From: JACJYC01 sp964558465
GTDB taxonomy: Bacteria; Bacteroidota; Bacteroidia; Chitinophagales; Saprospiraceae
Direction of reading: 5' to 3'
DNA: 64,000 nt
Assembly: GCA_964558465.1 (NCBI GenBank)
Contig: CAZLEF010000007.1
Location: forward strand, 46,033-110,032
This document shows, piece after piece, positions 1 through 10,200 of this stretch (its first letter is position 1; each line of letters opens with the position of its first letter). A program made the position numbers and the translations under genes. The notes under the pieces were generated by a model that was not told where the DNA came from, did no database searches, and worked only from the letters and a program-made list of their open reading frames with translations.

Positions 1-1
1 T

Positions 2-178
2 TCATTCCTTTTTATGAAGGCTGAAGGAAAGCAGTTGAGCGAAATAACGGCTTTGATTGAGTCAGGAAAAATTCGTCCTGTTGTTGATAAAATATTTCCA
101 TTTGAGAACACGAATGAGGCGATGGCTTATGTTGAGTCGGGTCGTGCAAAAGGAAAAGTTGTAATCAAGATAAAATAA
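2..178 (+). CDS. Zinc-type alcohol dehydrogenase-like protein, C-terminal end only (partial)
   Basis: The window opens inside this gene. The visible 58 codons read through to a TAA stop. The stretch ending in SGRAKGKVVIKIK, together with GKIRPVVDKIFPFENTNEA, is the usual closing of medium-chain dehydrogenase/reductases (alcohol dehydrogenase / quinone oxidoreductase type), where the last helix-strand returns to the catalytic domain. The catalytic zinc site and the nucleotide fold lie upstream of the window, so substrate and cofactor cannot be told. It is followed directly by a repeat A copy. Family assignment is fairly sure; exact function is unknown. Confidence 0.75.
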   Translation, partial: SFLFMKAEGKQLSEITALIESGKIRPVVDKIFPFENTNEAMAYVESGRAKGKVVIKIK

Positions 179-249
179 ATCTGCTTTCTTGTGGAACCTT
201 TTCAAAAAGTTGGCGGGGCAATCTCACCAACTTTTTTGTTTCTTATTTC

Positions 250-515
250 GCCGAACTTTTAGCCGTGCATACGCCACCCCCGACAATACTCCGCCCCACC
301 CGAAGCAGCAAAGCGGGTGGCGGATGAACAACCCCCACTACAAGCGGGGCCGATGCCATTATGGGCATCGCATCCACTCCCCTGGTCTAAGGCCGTGAAA
401 GAAACAACTGCAAAATACGCCCCTTGCAGCGGAAAAGCAAATATGGAGCCCCGAACAATTGAAAAAAACGCCATCAACCAACGGTTTATTCATCAATTGG
501 ATGCATTCAGGCTGT
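250..515 (+). repeat. Dispersed repeat family A, copy 1
   Basis: About 265 bp shared with four other places in the window (near 2998, 6918, 30330, 31505), all in the same orientation. The core starts with TAGCCGTGCATACGCC, continues with CCACCCG-loop-CGGGTGG, then GCGGGGCCGATGCC/GGCATCG, and ends with a segment near GAACAATTGAAAAA and ATCAACCAA. It lies between the dehydrogenase end and the 3' end of the GH3 gene. Short ORFs that run through it are not conserved in frame. It accounts for most of the 179-547 gap. Confidence 0.8.
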
Positions 516-547
516 TAATTTTTGGACTGGGTAATTACGCTATTTTA

Positions 548-2947
548 TTATTTTACAATATTGATACGTTCAATATAATTTATGTCTCTTGATGAAGTTC
601 CTACTTGGATTTCATAAGTTCCAGGTTCCATTTTCCATGCTCCATCTTCCTCGGACCAATAAGATAATTCTGAAACAGGAACCTGTAAGTAAAGGGTAGT
701 CGATTCTCCCGCCTCCAGATTTTTTGTTTTGGAAAAAGATTTAAGCTCTTTGACAGGTCTATCAATTGCTGAATTAGGTTTTGAGGTATAAACTTGAACC
801 ACTTCTTTACCGGCTATATTTCCTGTATTCGTAATCGTTGCTTTAATGGTAATGGTATCATTGTTCAACTCTACCATTTCATTGCTGTATTCAAATGTAG
901 TATAACTCAAGCCGTAGCCAAAAGGATAAGACACCTGTAAATTCGATTTGTCAAAATGCCGATAGCCTACATAAATTCCTTCTTCATAATTGGTAAAATC
1001 CTTGTTTTTGATATTTTCATCTTTGTGTCCTGTAATTAGATCCATCATATTTATTGGTTCACCGTCCAGAGGAAAATTGGCATTAGAGGCATGGTCACTT
1101 AAGTTTACAGGAAAAGTCATTGGTAATTTCCCACTTGGATTGATTTTACCAGTCAAAATATCAGCTACAGAATTACCACCTTCCTGCCCTCCTTGCCATG
1201 CCAATAAAATGGCATCAGGCATAGATTTCCATGATGCTGTTTCTATAACGCCTCCAATATTTAACACCACAATGACCTGCTTGCTTTCTGCATGAAAGGC
1301 ATTACAGGTATTTATTATCATCTCATGCTCTTTTTCAGAAAGTAAAAAATCATCCTTTTCCACCCGGTCGCCTCCTTCCCCACTATTTCGACCAATGGTA
1401 ATAATACCCAGATCTGAATGGGCGGCGATTGATTTCAACTCGTCCTCTGAATAGGTAATGTTCGGCGGATTATAAGGTGATAACATGGCACTGATACCTT
1501 CAGGCTTCTTGAATGCTTCTTTATTATTTGACTTATGAGTTTCATAAACTTTTTTAGCGCTTTCGTTGATTTCAAAACCTGAATTTTTCAAACCTTCTTC
1601 TAAAGAAATCGAATATGCTTCGTTAACATCGCCAGAACCCGTTCCTCCTGCAATAAAATCATAAGAATACAGACCTAATAAGGCGACATTTTTTGAATTT
1701 TTAATCGGAAGAGTTTGCTCATTTTTTAATAAAACCATTCCTTCGGCTGCTGATTGCCGAGTAATATTAGCATGAGCTTTAAGGTCAGGATTATTGCTGT
1801 ATTGATAATTTTGCATTTTTTTGGATTGAAAAATCAATTTTAAAATGCGTTTGACCGCCGTATCAATTTCTGCTTCAGTAAGTGTTCCGTTTTTCGTCGC
1901 TTTTTTCAATGCTTTCCATTGGCGATTGGTACCCGGTTCTAAAAGGTCGTTGCCGGCTGTTATCATTGCTGCCGCATCATTCCCCCCAAACCAGTCAGAC
2001 ATCACCAATCCCGCAAATCCCCAATCATCACGAAGAATATTCGTAAGCAGTTCTTTGCTTTCGGAAGTGTACGTACCATTGACTTTATTGTAAGAGGACA
2101 TAATGGTCCACGGTTGAGATTTTTCGACAATGATTTCAAAACCTTTTAAATAAATCTCTCGCATGGCTCGTTCAGAAACAATCACATCATTAAAGTTTCG
2201 ATTAGTCTCCTGATTGTTGGCTACAAAATGTTTAACCGAAGTTCCGACACCTTGCGATTCAATGCCGTTCACCATAGCAGCACCCATAAATCCGGTTAAA
2301 ACAGGGTCTTCGGAATAGTATTCAAAGTTTCGACCACAAAGGGGATGCCTGTGAATATTTGCACCCGGTCCTAAAATTACGTCAATTCCGTATTCACTAG
2401 CTTCCGTTCCCATTGCAGTTCCGACTTCGTTCACTAAATCGGTGTTCCAAGTAGAAGATAACAAGGTCCCAATTGGAAAAGCAGTACAATAATAAGTCCT
2501 ATCTTCGCCCTTTCGCTTCGACTCAATCCTTAATCCGGCAGGACCATCCGACAAGTATACGGTCGGAATGCCCAATCGAGGTGTTGGCACTATTGTGCCT
2601 ACCGCACCTGCAACGGCTGAATTACCTTTGCCCATTGCCGAAGCTATTCCGGAACCTTTGAGCAAATGGATTTTTTCTTCCAACGTCATCTGCGACAATA
2701 AATCTTCCACTCTTTCATCAGTGTTTTTTCTGGAGTCTTCGTATATGTCGAGTTTACCATTTCCGTTTCTATCCAAAAAGGTATAACCATCAATTGTTCT
2801 TTCCTTGATATCGGTTTTCTCTGTATAACCTTTTTCAAAATTCAGAAAAGTTGAATTCAAATACCACCAACCTCCCAGTCCTGCAATTATTACTAATAGC
2901 AGGATGATGCCTAACACTTTTATGGATGTACGAATAAATTTTTTCAT
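548..2947 (-). CDS. Membrane-anchored glycoside hydrolase family 3 beta-glucosidase
   Basis: 799 aa, a full-length GH3 enzyme that releases terminal beta-linked sugars. Residues about 7-30 form one hydrophobic segment (ILLLVIIAGLGGWWYL), so the enzyme is probably anchored and faces the periplasm. Next comes an EF-hand-like loop DRNGNGKLDIYED (59-71). In the TIM barrel, KHFVANNQETNR (239-250) and GLVMSDWFGG carry the family motifs, with D318 of SDW as expected nucleophile. The second domain follows (GRNSGEGGDR region), then a C-terminal fibronectin III-like domain. It sits in an AT-rich block with repeat A on both sides and has no SusC/D partner. Family is certain; substrate specificity (glucoside or xyloside) cannot be read. 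Confidence 0.93.
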   Translation of the reverse strand: MKKFIRTSIKVLGIILLLVIIAGLGGWWYLNSTFLNFEKGYTEKTDIKERTIDGYTFLDRNGNGKLDIYEDSRKNTDERVEDLLSQMTLEEKIHLLKGSGIASAMGKGNSAVAGAVGTIVPTPRLGIPTVYLSDGPAGLRIESKRKGEDRTYYCTAFPIGTLLSSTWNTDLVNEVGTAMGTEASEYGIDVILGPGANIHRHPLCGRNFEYYSEDPVLTGFMGAAMVNGIESQGVGTSVKHFVANNQETNRNFNDVIVSERAMREIYLKGFEIIVEKSQPWTIMSSYNKVNGTYTSESKELLTNILRDDWGFAGLVMSDWFGGNDAAAMITAGNDLLEPGTNRQWKALKKATKNGTLTEAEIDTAVKRILKLIFQSKKMQNYQYSNNPDLKAHANITRQSAAEGMVLLKNEQTLPIKNSKNVALLGLYSYDFIAGGTGSGDVNEAYSISLEEGLKNSGFEINESAKKVYETHKSNNKEAFKKPEGISAMLSPYNPPNITYSEDELKSIAAHSDLGIITIGRNSGEGGDRVEKDDFLLSEKEHEMIINTCNAFHAESKQVIVVLNIGGVIETASWKSMPDAILLAWQGGQEGGNSVADILTGKINPSGKLPMTFPVNLSDHASNANFPLDGEPINMMDLITGHKDENIKNKDFTNYEEGIYVGYRHFDKSNLQVSYPFGYGLSYTTFEYSNEMVELNNDTITIKATITNTGNIAGKEVVQVYTSKPNSAIDRPVKELKSFSKTKNLEAGESTTLYLQVPVSELSYWSEEDGAWKMEPGTYEIQVGTSSRDINYIERINIVK

Positions 2948-2997
2948 TTCAAATTATTTTAGAGGTTGTTTGGATTTTCATGGTGTGACGAGATCGA

Positions 2998-3112
2998 GCA
3001 TTTTGTCTTTTATAATCCCTGCCAACTTATAGCCGTGCATACGCCGCCCCCACCAACACTCCGCCTTTCCCGAAGCAGTTAAACGGGTGGCGGATGAACG
3101 ACCCGCCCGGAT
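2998..3112 (+). repeat. Dispersed repeat family A, copy 2 (truncated)
   Basis: Shares ATTTTGTCTTTTATAAT and then CTTATAGCCGTGCATACGCC and CGGGTGGCGGATGAAC with the other copies, but diverges after about 115 bp. It lies just upstream of the GH3 start and runs towards a repeat B copy. The sequence between them (3113-3334) has an open frame on the minus strand with a Lys/Arg-rich peptide (MAMAKKKYAEIRALNVKRD) that I do not recognise. Confidence 0.65.
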
Positions 3113-3334
3113 TCGGGCCGGGAGCCGCTTTACCCGATGCAACGGGCGCAAACCAAATTGTCGGTCAACAAGCCACGCGAACTCCATTTTTTTAGAGATA
3201 CGCCGGCGAATTTTAGTTCGTTCATCCCGCTTAACATTCAGGGCACGGATCTCAGCATACTTCTTCTTGGCCATGGCCATAAATTCTTCCTTTGCCCTCT
3301 TTTTGGACGCTAAGATAACGTGAATTTTGGATAG

Positions 3335-3540
3335 CGGTCTGCTGCGAAACGGTCCGGCGGACCGGCATCTAACCCACCGAAGCAGATGGAAACAAGCGAT
3401 CAAAACCGGTTGACCGCCCGGGTTTCTGTTATCTTTTTAACCTTTTGCGGCGCTTCTGGCAAAAGATACCGGACCTACGGTCCGGAAGCCCAGTCATTTG
3501 GACGGTATTACAAAGATATCGGACCGCTGGTCCGACCGTG
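3335..3540 (+). repeat. Dispersed repeat family B, copy 1
   Basis: About 200 bp that recurs near 38085-38420. Shared words include GAAACGGTCCGGCGGACCG, the run around GCGATCAAAACCGGTT, and TTTTTAACCTTTTGCGGCGC. It contains palindromes: GGTCCG/CGGACC, CTTTTGC...GCAAAAG, and CCGGACC-TAC-GGTCCGG. No coding frame is conserved between the two copies, so it looks like a structured non-coding repeat. Confidence 0.75.
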
Positions 3541-3575
3541 TTAACTTTTGGACTGGGTAATTACCGTACTTATAG

Positions 3576-4706
3576 TTAAAATATTCTTTCAAAAGACTTG
3601 CCAGTGAAACGATACACACCATTGGGACCTCCGCCAAACCACAATTCACCTGTTTTGGTTTTGTAAATAATCCAGGTAAGGTCACCATCGAGACCATCTT
3701 TTTTGGTAAAATTTTTTATAGTATGCCCATCATATCGCCACACACCTGACTCTGCTGTTCCAAACCAAATATTCCCTGAAGCATCTTCTCCAATGGAAAA
3801 AACTCTGTCCAAGGAATTACCTTTGGTGTCTTCTTTTCTTAATTGATGTTGTTTGGTAAAATGGATGAATTCTTTGCCATCATATTTTAATACTCCGATG
3901 CCCCCAATTGTACTACCCCCAGAATTATTTCCAATCCATAGATTACCTTTGCTGTCTTCCATTATGCATCGAATATGCAAAGATTCGGTTGTGCCATTTA
4001 ATCCTAATGAGTCATTATTAAAAATTTTTAATTTCTTACCATCATATCCAATCAATGCACCATAAGTTCCAAACCAAACCATTCCATTTTTACTTTTTAC
4101 AAAAGGCGTTGAAATTGAATAGCCGTTTTCCTCTCCTGATTTTGGTTTTATTGGGAAGGTGCGGTAATAGAGGTTTTTTCCGTCATATTGATACACTCCC
4201 GAATTCCCTTCAAGCTTATTGTAACCAGCAGTTTCATCGCCTTTAAACCATAGGTCGCTATCCGTTAATTTCCACCCGTTTTTTGAATCATAATTTCTTT
4301 CATTGTATATAGTCATTTCTTTACCATCATATCTACTTAACCCAATTCCACATTCAAACCAGATTATGCCATTCTTATCTTCATAAATACTTCTGACCTG
4401 ATTATTACTCAATCCGTTTTCTGTTGTGAAATATTGGAGCTCCCCATTCTGAAGCATACACACACCTTCGTTATGACTGCCGAACCAAGTATTTCCCTTA
4501 CTATCTTCTAAAATTGAACGAACTCCGGTTGTATATTTCAACCGTGTGGCGCCGATTCCACTACTAGTGGGCTGGGTATTACTTTTAGCCTGTACTATCT
4601 GATTTTGCTTATTTGATTGACTTTGATTATTGCAGGAGATTGTTACAGCAATCAAAAATGTGTAGCAAAGGATAAATATGTTTTGCCTGTCTGATTTTAC
4701 TTTCAT
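3576..4706 (-). CDS. Two-component-regulator-type beta-propeller lipoprotein
   Basis: 376 aa from the chosen start MKVKSDRQ. A longer frame begins 13 codons upstream, but this start gives a proper lipoprotein signal ending in LIAVTISC. The body is a series of propeller blades with the repeated pattern EDSKGNTWFG, EDKNGIIWFE, EDSKGNLWIG, EDASGNIWFG, each with a YDGK turn. These are the Reg_prop blades usually found in the sensor half of hybrid two-component regulators. Here there is no kinase, receiver or DNA-binding part, so it is a free-standing cell-surface or periplasmic propeller. Its ligand is unknown. It lies in the same AT-rich block as the GH3 gene. The motif TTTGGACTGGGTAATTAC occurs about 10 nt beyond its stop and also beyond the GH3 stop. 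Confidence 0.8.
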   Translation of the reverse strand: MKVKSDRQNIFILCYTFLIAVTISCNNQSQSNKQNQIVQAKSNTQPTSSGIGATRLKYTTGVRSILEDSKGNTWFGSHNEGVCMLQNGELQYFTTENGLSNNQVRSIYEDKNGIIWFECGIGLSRYDGKEMTIYNERNYDSKNGWKLTDSDLWFKGDETAGYNKLEGNSGVYQYDGKNLYYRTFPIKPKSGEENGYSISTPFVKSKNGMVWFGTYGALIGYDGKKLKIFNNDSLGLNGTTESLHIRCIMEDSKGNLWIGNNSGGSTIGGIGVLKYDGKEFIHFTKQHQLRKEDTKGNSLDRVFSIGEDASGNIWFGTAESGVWRYDGHTIKNFTKKDGLDGDLTWIIYKTKTGELWFGGGPNGVYRFTGKSFERIF

Positions 4707-4797
4707 TCTGACGGTGTTTTTTTGGATGACGCACAACGGGTGCATGACTGCACACCGCGAAGCCTAGGAAGAGGTTGGCAGCCATGCAGAGTTATCA

Positions 4798-6894
4798 TCA
4801 ATATTTTATTAATTTTTTTGTACTACCGAATTGACACCCTTTGCTATCAACCAATTGACAAACATAAAATCCGGGAGGCAAGGTGCTTCCGACATTTATC
4901 TGTTTCTTATTTGCATTAATTTCTTGCGAATGCATCAGTCGTCCGTTGATGTCAAAGACTTTAAAAATGGCCGGACTTCCATGCTGATAAAACTCTACGA
5001 TGAATTCCGCATTGGTTGGGTTGGGGTAAATGTTCCAGTCGAAATTATTGCCTGGCTCGCTTACCAAAGTCATAATGCTTGACTTGACCCTAATATTATC
5101 AATATAAAGATTATTAGTCTGGTCAGCGGTATAGTTGAATTGAAATTGTACATCATTTCTCCCGCGAAATTGCGGTGGGATGATGAAGTTGATTTCTTTC
5201 CATTGGTCTGGATTGTTTGGGATATATACATCAGCTGAACTTCCAATAGTTGTTGTCTCTATCTCATCACCAAGAAGCAACCCAATAGACTGTTCGGTGT
5301 TTACATCACGGCAGTTGTAACTGGCCACAACGCGGATGCCTTTGTTTCTTGGAAACTCTTCACCCCTATGAGATAGATAAAATGAAAAAACACTGTCTTG
5401 CGGCCCTATCTCAAACTTTTTTGTGATAAAGCGAAGGCGGTAATATTCACCAACTCCTCTTTTACATTCAAGTGACTTACTGCTATTAAATCCAGCAGCA
5501 TTACTTATTTTAAAGTTGACGCCACCAGTAACTTGAAAAACAGCGCCAACGTCATCAATAGAATTAGCGGTTTCAAAGTCTTCTCCATTGCCACCACTTA
5601 CATACGGAATCCCATCAATCGCTTGAATCTTGACACTTCTGGTTATCGTGTCGCTTCCAAATTCATTTGACGCAACTAAGGTTACTTGATACAAACCAGC
5701 ATCTGGGTAATTTACGACAACCTCTGGACTGTTTGCCATACTTGGTGTGCCTCCGGGAAAAAACCATCGAAGTGAATCCGAAGAACCGTTGAAACATCTT
5801 TCTTGAAACTTTACTTCTATATTGGGTTTACAATAGATAAAATACGCCTGATCTGTAGCAAAATCAGCATTTGGTATTGTTGGGCAACTAAAATTAGAAT
5901 TCCACTGGTTGACACCTGTAAACTCCAAATTGGCATCAGTCGACAAGTCTTTACGGTCGGGACGTGTGTTTAATATGTTCTGCATCCGGGTATTCTGCCC
6001 ATTTGTAAACATTGTACGACAGCCCTTATCACCATAATCCATAAAATTACAAAATATATTGCCATTTGGCCCATTATTGCAAGTAACAAAAGGAAAGTTG
6101 CTAAAACATTTCCCTGAAGGTCCCTCTTGGTTGGGCGTGTCAGAAATTCCATCGCTATCTGAGCAACTTAAAACATCCGGCCCCGTATCTCCCCATATAT
6201 GTCTCAGGTCAAGCCAATGCCCTACTTCGTGGGATATTGTTTCACCAGAAGAAATGCCATTTTGAGAGAATAGCAATGTTTCGTGCGATAAAAAAATAGC
6301 GTTCATGCCAAGGTTAACAAAAGAACCAGGAAACGTCCCATAGCCAAGGGAAACTACATAGATGTCATTACCTTGGTATCCTGTCAAACTTTTAGAAACG
6401 AAAACGTTCAGATATCTCTTGTAATCCCATTGATAGGGTTCCAATGGCTCTGGTAAAGCGAAGCTATTGCCTAGCACGAGTGATGTCAATGGAGTGTAGT
6501 ACCTGTTTATCCCATCCGTACAATTCCCTTGCGGGTCTTTGGTAGCCAGTACAAATCTTACATCCACATCTGCGGCAATATTTTTAAACACTTCCGGCGT
6601 TTGAGGTAAGTTTTCGTGATTTCTATCAAAGTCTTTGTTCAGTCGCTCCAAAGCCAGAAGTACATTTTCTCTGGATATATTTTCCAGACCGGATTCATGA
6701 AAAATATGGAAAACCACAGGGATGATTTTTTCAGTATTGTCAGGTATAGTCTGCACTATGTTTCCATCACTTGTACCTGATGAGTAGGCAGGTGGAATTA
6801 AGTGCGTTACGCAGGGAACTACTTCGTCAAAACCCTGGGCAGCCAGTAATGAGGCTACTGTACTTAGGAGAAAAAGTAGAACGTTCTTTTTCAT
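4798..6894 (-). CDS. Secreted M43 (cytophagalysin/pappalysin-type) metalloprotease with PKD domain and type IX sorting tail
   Basis: 698 aa. Residues 1-19 form a signal peptide ending in AAQ. The zinc site HEVGHWLDLRH (222-232) supplies the three histidines and catalytic glutamate of metzincins, and the IWGDTGPD run follows as in family M43. Around residues 385-425 (PDAGLYQVTLVASNEFG) there is a PKD domain, followed by a jelly-roll-like region. The last about 80 residues (WNIYPNPTNAEFIVEF, FKVFDINGRL, LPPGFYVCQL) form a type A Por sorting domain, which sends proteins out through the type IX system. Expected role is extracellular protein digestion. A repeat A copy lies upstream. Family and secretion route are well supported; the target protein is unknown. 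Confidence 0.92.
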   Translation of the reverse strand: MKKNVLLFLLSTVASLLAAQGFDEVVPCVTHLIPPAYSSGTSDGNIVQTIPDNTEKIIPVVFHIFHESGLENISRENVLLALERLNKDFDRNHENLPQTPEVFKNIAADVDVRFVLATKDPQGNCTDGINRYYTPLTSLVLGNSFALPEPLEPYQWDYKRYLNVFVSKSLTGYQGNDIYVVSLGYGTFPGSFVNLGMNAIFLSHETLLFSQNGISSGETISHEVGHWLDLRHIWGDTGPDVLSCSDSDGISDTPNQEGPSGKCFSNFPFVTCNNGPNGNIFCNFMDYGDKGCRTMFTNGQNTRMQNILNTRPDRKDLSTDANLEFTGVNQWNSNFSCPTIPNADFATDQAYFIYCKPNIEVKFQERCFNGSSDSLRWFFPGGTPSMANSPEVVVNYPDAGLYQVTLVASNEFGSDTITRSVKIQAIDGIPYVSGGNGEDFETANSIDDVGAVFQVTGGVNFKISNAAGFNSSKSLECKRGVGEYYRLRFITKKFEIGPQDSVFSFYLSHRGEEFPRNKGIRVVASYNCRDVNTEQSIGLLLGDEIETTTIGSSADVYIPNNPDQWKEINFIIPPQFRGRNDVQFQFNYTADQTNNLYIDNIRVKSSIMTLVSEPGNNFDWNIYPNPTNAEFIVEFYQHGSPAIFKVFDINGRLMHSQEINANKKQINVGSTLPPGFYVCQLVDSKGCQFGSTKKLIKY

Positions 6895-6917
6895 ATGTTT
6901 TGCTGTTCGTTTTAATT

Positions 6918-7145
6918 CAGCAACTTATAGCCGTGCATACGCCGCCCCACCCGAAGCAGTTAAGCGGGTGGCGGATGAACAAACCCCGCTACAAGCGGGG
7001 CCGATGCCATTACGGGCATCGCATCCACTCCCTGATCTAAAGGCATAAAAACCAAGTGCAAAATACACTTGTTGCGGCTGAAAAGCAAGCCTTTGTACTC
7101 AAACGAATGAAAAAGAACATCATAAATCAATGGTTTATCCGGGCG
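6918..7145 (+). repeat. Dispersed repeat family A, copy 3, with three tandem stem-loops
   Basis: The clearest copy. It contains in order CCACCCG...CGGGTGG (about 6942-6974), CCCCGCT-ACA-AGCGGGG (6984-7000) and CGATGCC...GGCATCG (7002-7021). The tail with GAATGAAAAAGAACATCATAA and ATCAATGGTTTATCC matches the ends of copies 1, 4 and 5. It marks the change from the AT-rich accessory block on the left to GC-rich sequence on the right. Nothing recognisable is present in the rest of the gap to 7279. Confidence 0.8.
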
Positions 7146-7279
7146 GCTGATACCCCAGGCTTTTTTGCAGCCCAAAAAGTTTCGTTTTCCGATTTTGGGT
7201 GGACAAAATACCATAATAGCGGATTTTCTGGAATCCTGGCATCGCCGCCCCTGAAGTGGCCCGAAGAAAGAAATATGGA

Positions 7280-10200
7280 TCATCCGCGATAAACGCTCGG
7301 CGGTTTCCCGAATTCCTGGTGAAAAGCCCTGGAAAAGTAATTCGGGTCGTTAAAACCGACGGCATAGGCAACTTCGGAGATATTCATGCCGGTGGTTTCC
7401 AGCAGTTCCTTTGCCCGGAAGAGGCGGATTTTGCGGATGAAGGCGTTGGGCGGCGCGCCGGTCAGCGCGGCCAGTTTCCGGTAAAATTGCGACGGGCTAA
7501 GCAGGAGGGCGCGGCTGAGTTGTTCGGCGCCGAGGTCGGGATCGTCGAGGTTCTCAAGGATCGTTTTCCGGAGTTTCTGCAGGAAGATATCTTCCAGGGT
7601 GGGTTCGGCGACTTCCGGGCGCCGGGGCTCGCTTTCAGACCCGCCTCCGATTATTTTTGCATACCTTTTTTGCAGTTCCCGCCGTAATTCCAGCAATTTT
7701 TCCAGCCGGACAAAGAGTTCCTCCTTGTTGAAGGGCTTCATCAGGTAGGCGTCGGCGCCGGTTTTCAGGCCCGCGATTTTATCCGCCTGCGTCGCCCTGG
7801 CCGTGAGCAGGATAATGGGGATATGGCTGGTGCGTTCATCGTTTTTTAATGTGGCGCATACTTCGTAACCGTCTTTTTCCGGCATCATGACGTCGCTGAT
7901 AATGAGATCAGGCAACGTTTCCAACGCCTTTTTGATGCCGGCTTGCCCGTTGGAGGCCGTATGGATTTCGTAATCTTTCTCCAACAGGCCGACGATGTAG
8001 GCGACCACGTCGGCGTTGTCCTCGATGACGAGCAAAAGGGGCTTTTCGCCCGCCTGCGGCGAACCTTCTTCCATTGTATTCCCGGTATCGGGCAAATCCG
8101 GCGCAGGCGCCAAATGACGGCCCGAAGTCACAAGAAAACCGGAATCCGGTTTCGGCGTATCAGCACCCAGCCGAACGGGCAGCAGCAGCGTAAAGGTCGT
8201 GCCTTTTCCGGCTGCGCTCGTCACCCGGATATTGCCGCCCATCAATTCGACCAGTTCTTTGGTGAGCGCCAGGCCGATGCCGGTTCCTTCGCCCTTCCGG
8301 GTACTGGTATGGTCGGCCTGGAAAAAGCGGTCGAAGATATGCGCCAGGTGCTCCTCGGGGATGCCGATGCCGGTATCTCTCAGGTTGATTTCCAGGTATG
8401 GCCGGCTGTTGTGTTCCGCCTTGTCGGCCTGCAAGACCACCTCGCCGCCCTCTCCCGTGAATTTCAACGCGTTGGACAGCAAATTGTAAATGATATGCTG
8501 GATTTTCACCTCATCGTAGTCCATAACCAGATCCGGGATGGCAGAATAAAAGGCCAACTCCACCTTTTTTTCCTGGGCCATAGAGTAAAAGGATTCGGTG
8601 AGGTACCGCAGGAAACGGATGATATCGCCTTGCACCATATCCATTTTCATCGTACCCGAATCGAGCTTCGAAAGGTCGAGCAATTGATTAATGAGCCTGA
8701 GGAGGTTTTTGCTGTTGCGGCGAATGAGTTTCCGTTCGTTTTCGTGCCCTCGAATATTGTCGGTCATCCCCATGATGACGGTGAGCGGCGTGCGGAATTC
8801 GTGGGTGATATTGGTATAGAGGCGGCTCTTGAGGGTGTCCAGTTCCTTCAGTCTTTTTGCTTCGGCCTGTTCCAGCCTGCGGTTGAGCTGGAAATGGTAA
8901 AAAAGGAAAATGGTCATCCCGATCAACAGGTAATAGGCCAGGAAAGCCCACCCGGTTTTGTACCAGGCCTGCAGCACGGTGATGTGGATGGCCAGTTCGC
9001 TGGAGGGGTAATATTCTTCTATCAGCCCACCCCGGATACGCAGGAGGTAATCGCCGGGGGGCAGGTTTTCATATTGCAGCCGGTTGTTGACGCCGGGGGC
9101 TGACCAATCGTTTTCATAACCATCCAGTTTCCAGGTGTATTTGTTCTGTCCGGGATTCCGGAAATCCGGGACAAAAAATTCGAGGGCGAAATAGCGGTCC
9201 CGGTGGGTCAGGCGGATGTTTTTCAGGTCGGTCAGCCCGTTTTGCTGAACAATGAGGGAGTCCCTGGCGTCGTCGTACCGGCTATAATGGGTGAGGGCCA
9301 CCCGGAAGACTTCATCGAGGCGCGAGTTTTTCACCACTTCTTCGGGGTGAAAGGCCATCACTTCACCGGTGATGGCGCCCAGGTAAAACGTACCGTCGGA
9401 AGCGACAAAGGCGGGGAGGCGCAGGAAACCTGTCCTGGCAAAACCCGGAAACATGGGGTAGCGGGTGAGCCGGCCCGTTTTCAGGTCAAGCCGGAACACG
9501 CCGAGGCTGGATACCAACCAGATATATTCCTTGTTTTCCGGAAGGATATGATAGACTTTTTTCAACGGCCCGACCGTCGGCAAAGGGTGATAGGGCTGGA
9601 GGTTGAGGGAGTCCAGATCCCGGTCGAGCCGGATCAAACCCTGCTCGGAATCAGCTGACAGCCAGATTTGCCCCTCCTCATCTTCATACATATCGGTGGT
9701 GAAGGCGATCCGCCTGTCTTGCCGGATTACCTTTCCGCCGGCAGTCATTTCGACGAGCCCCTTGCTCAGTCTGCCCAAAAGGAGCGTACCCCTGCGCCGG
9801 CTGTACATCAGTTTTCTGAACTCCACATTTTGCCCCGTGGCGATGGAATCGGGTAAAACGATCACATCCCAATCCGGTTGGCCGGGTTTGTAGGCGAACA
9901 GCTTGTCCGGGTTGGGGGCGTCGTATTGAAACAGCTTCCCTTGTAAACCATGCGCCGCCACCCACCGCCGGTGGGTTTCCTTGTCCGTTGCCGTTACCCA
10001 ATGGTCAGTGAACGTTATTTCATCCGTGAATCTGCGGTGCGCCCCCGTTTGTACATCCACCACCCGGTCGTTTACCAGCAGCCGGCCCTGATCGAAACCC
10101 ATACTGTGTTGTAACATGGTGGCGCTGCCTGCCGTCGGGTTTACCAACCGCATATTCCCGGCGCCCGGGTCGAGCGCCCAAAGCGCCCCTGTGGAAGCGG

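Noticed and set aside
189..592. Short plus-strand frames through repeat A copy 1 (and like ones at 30327-30560)
   Set aside because: The frames are not conserved between copies (copy 3 is broken, copy 5 has a deletion), and the repeats are better explained as structured non-coding DNA.
2978..3403. 141-codon minus-strand frame with a Lys/Arg-rich middle (KKYAEIRALNVKRDERTKIR)
   Set aside because: Both ends are made of repeat A and repeat B sequence translated in a chance frame. Only the middle 40 codons are unique; they might be a decayed small gene, but I recognise nothing.
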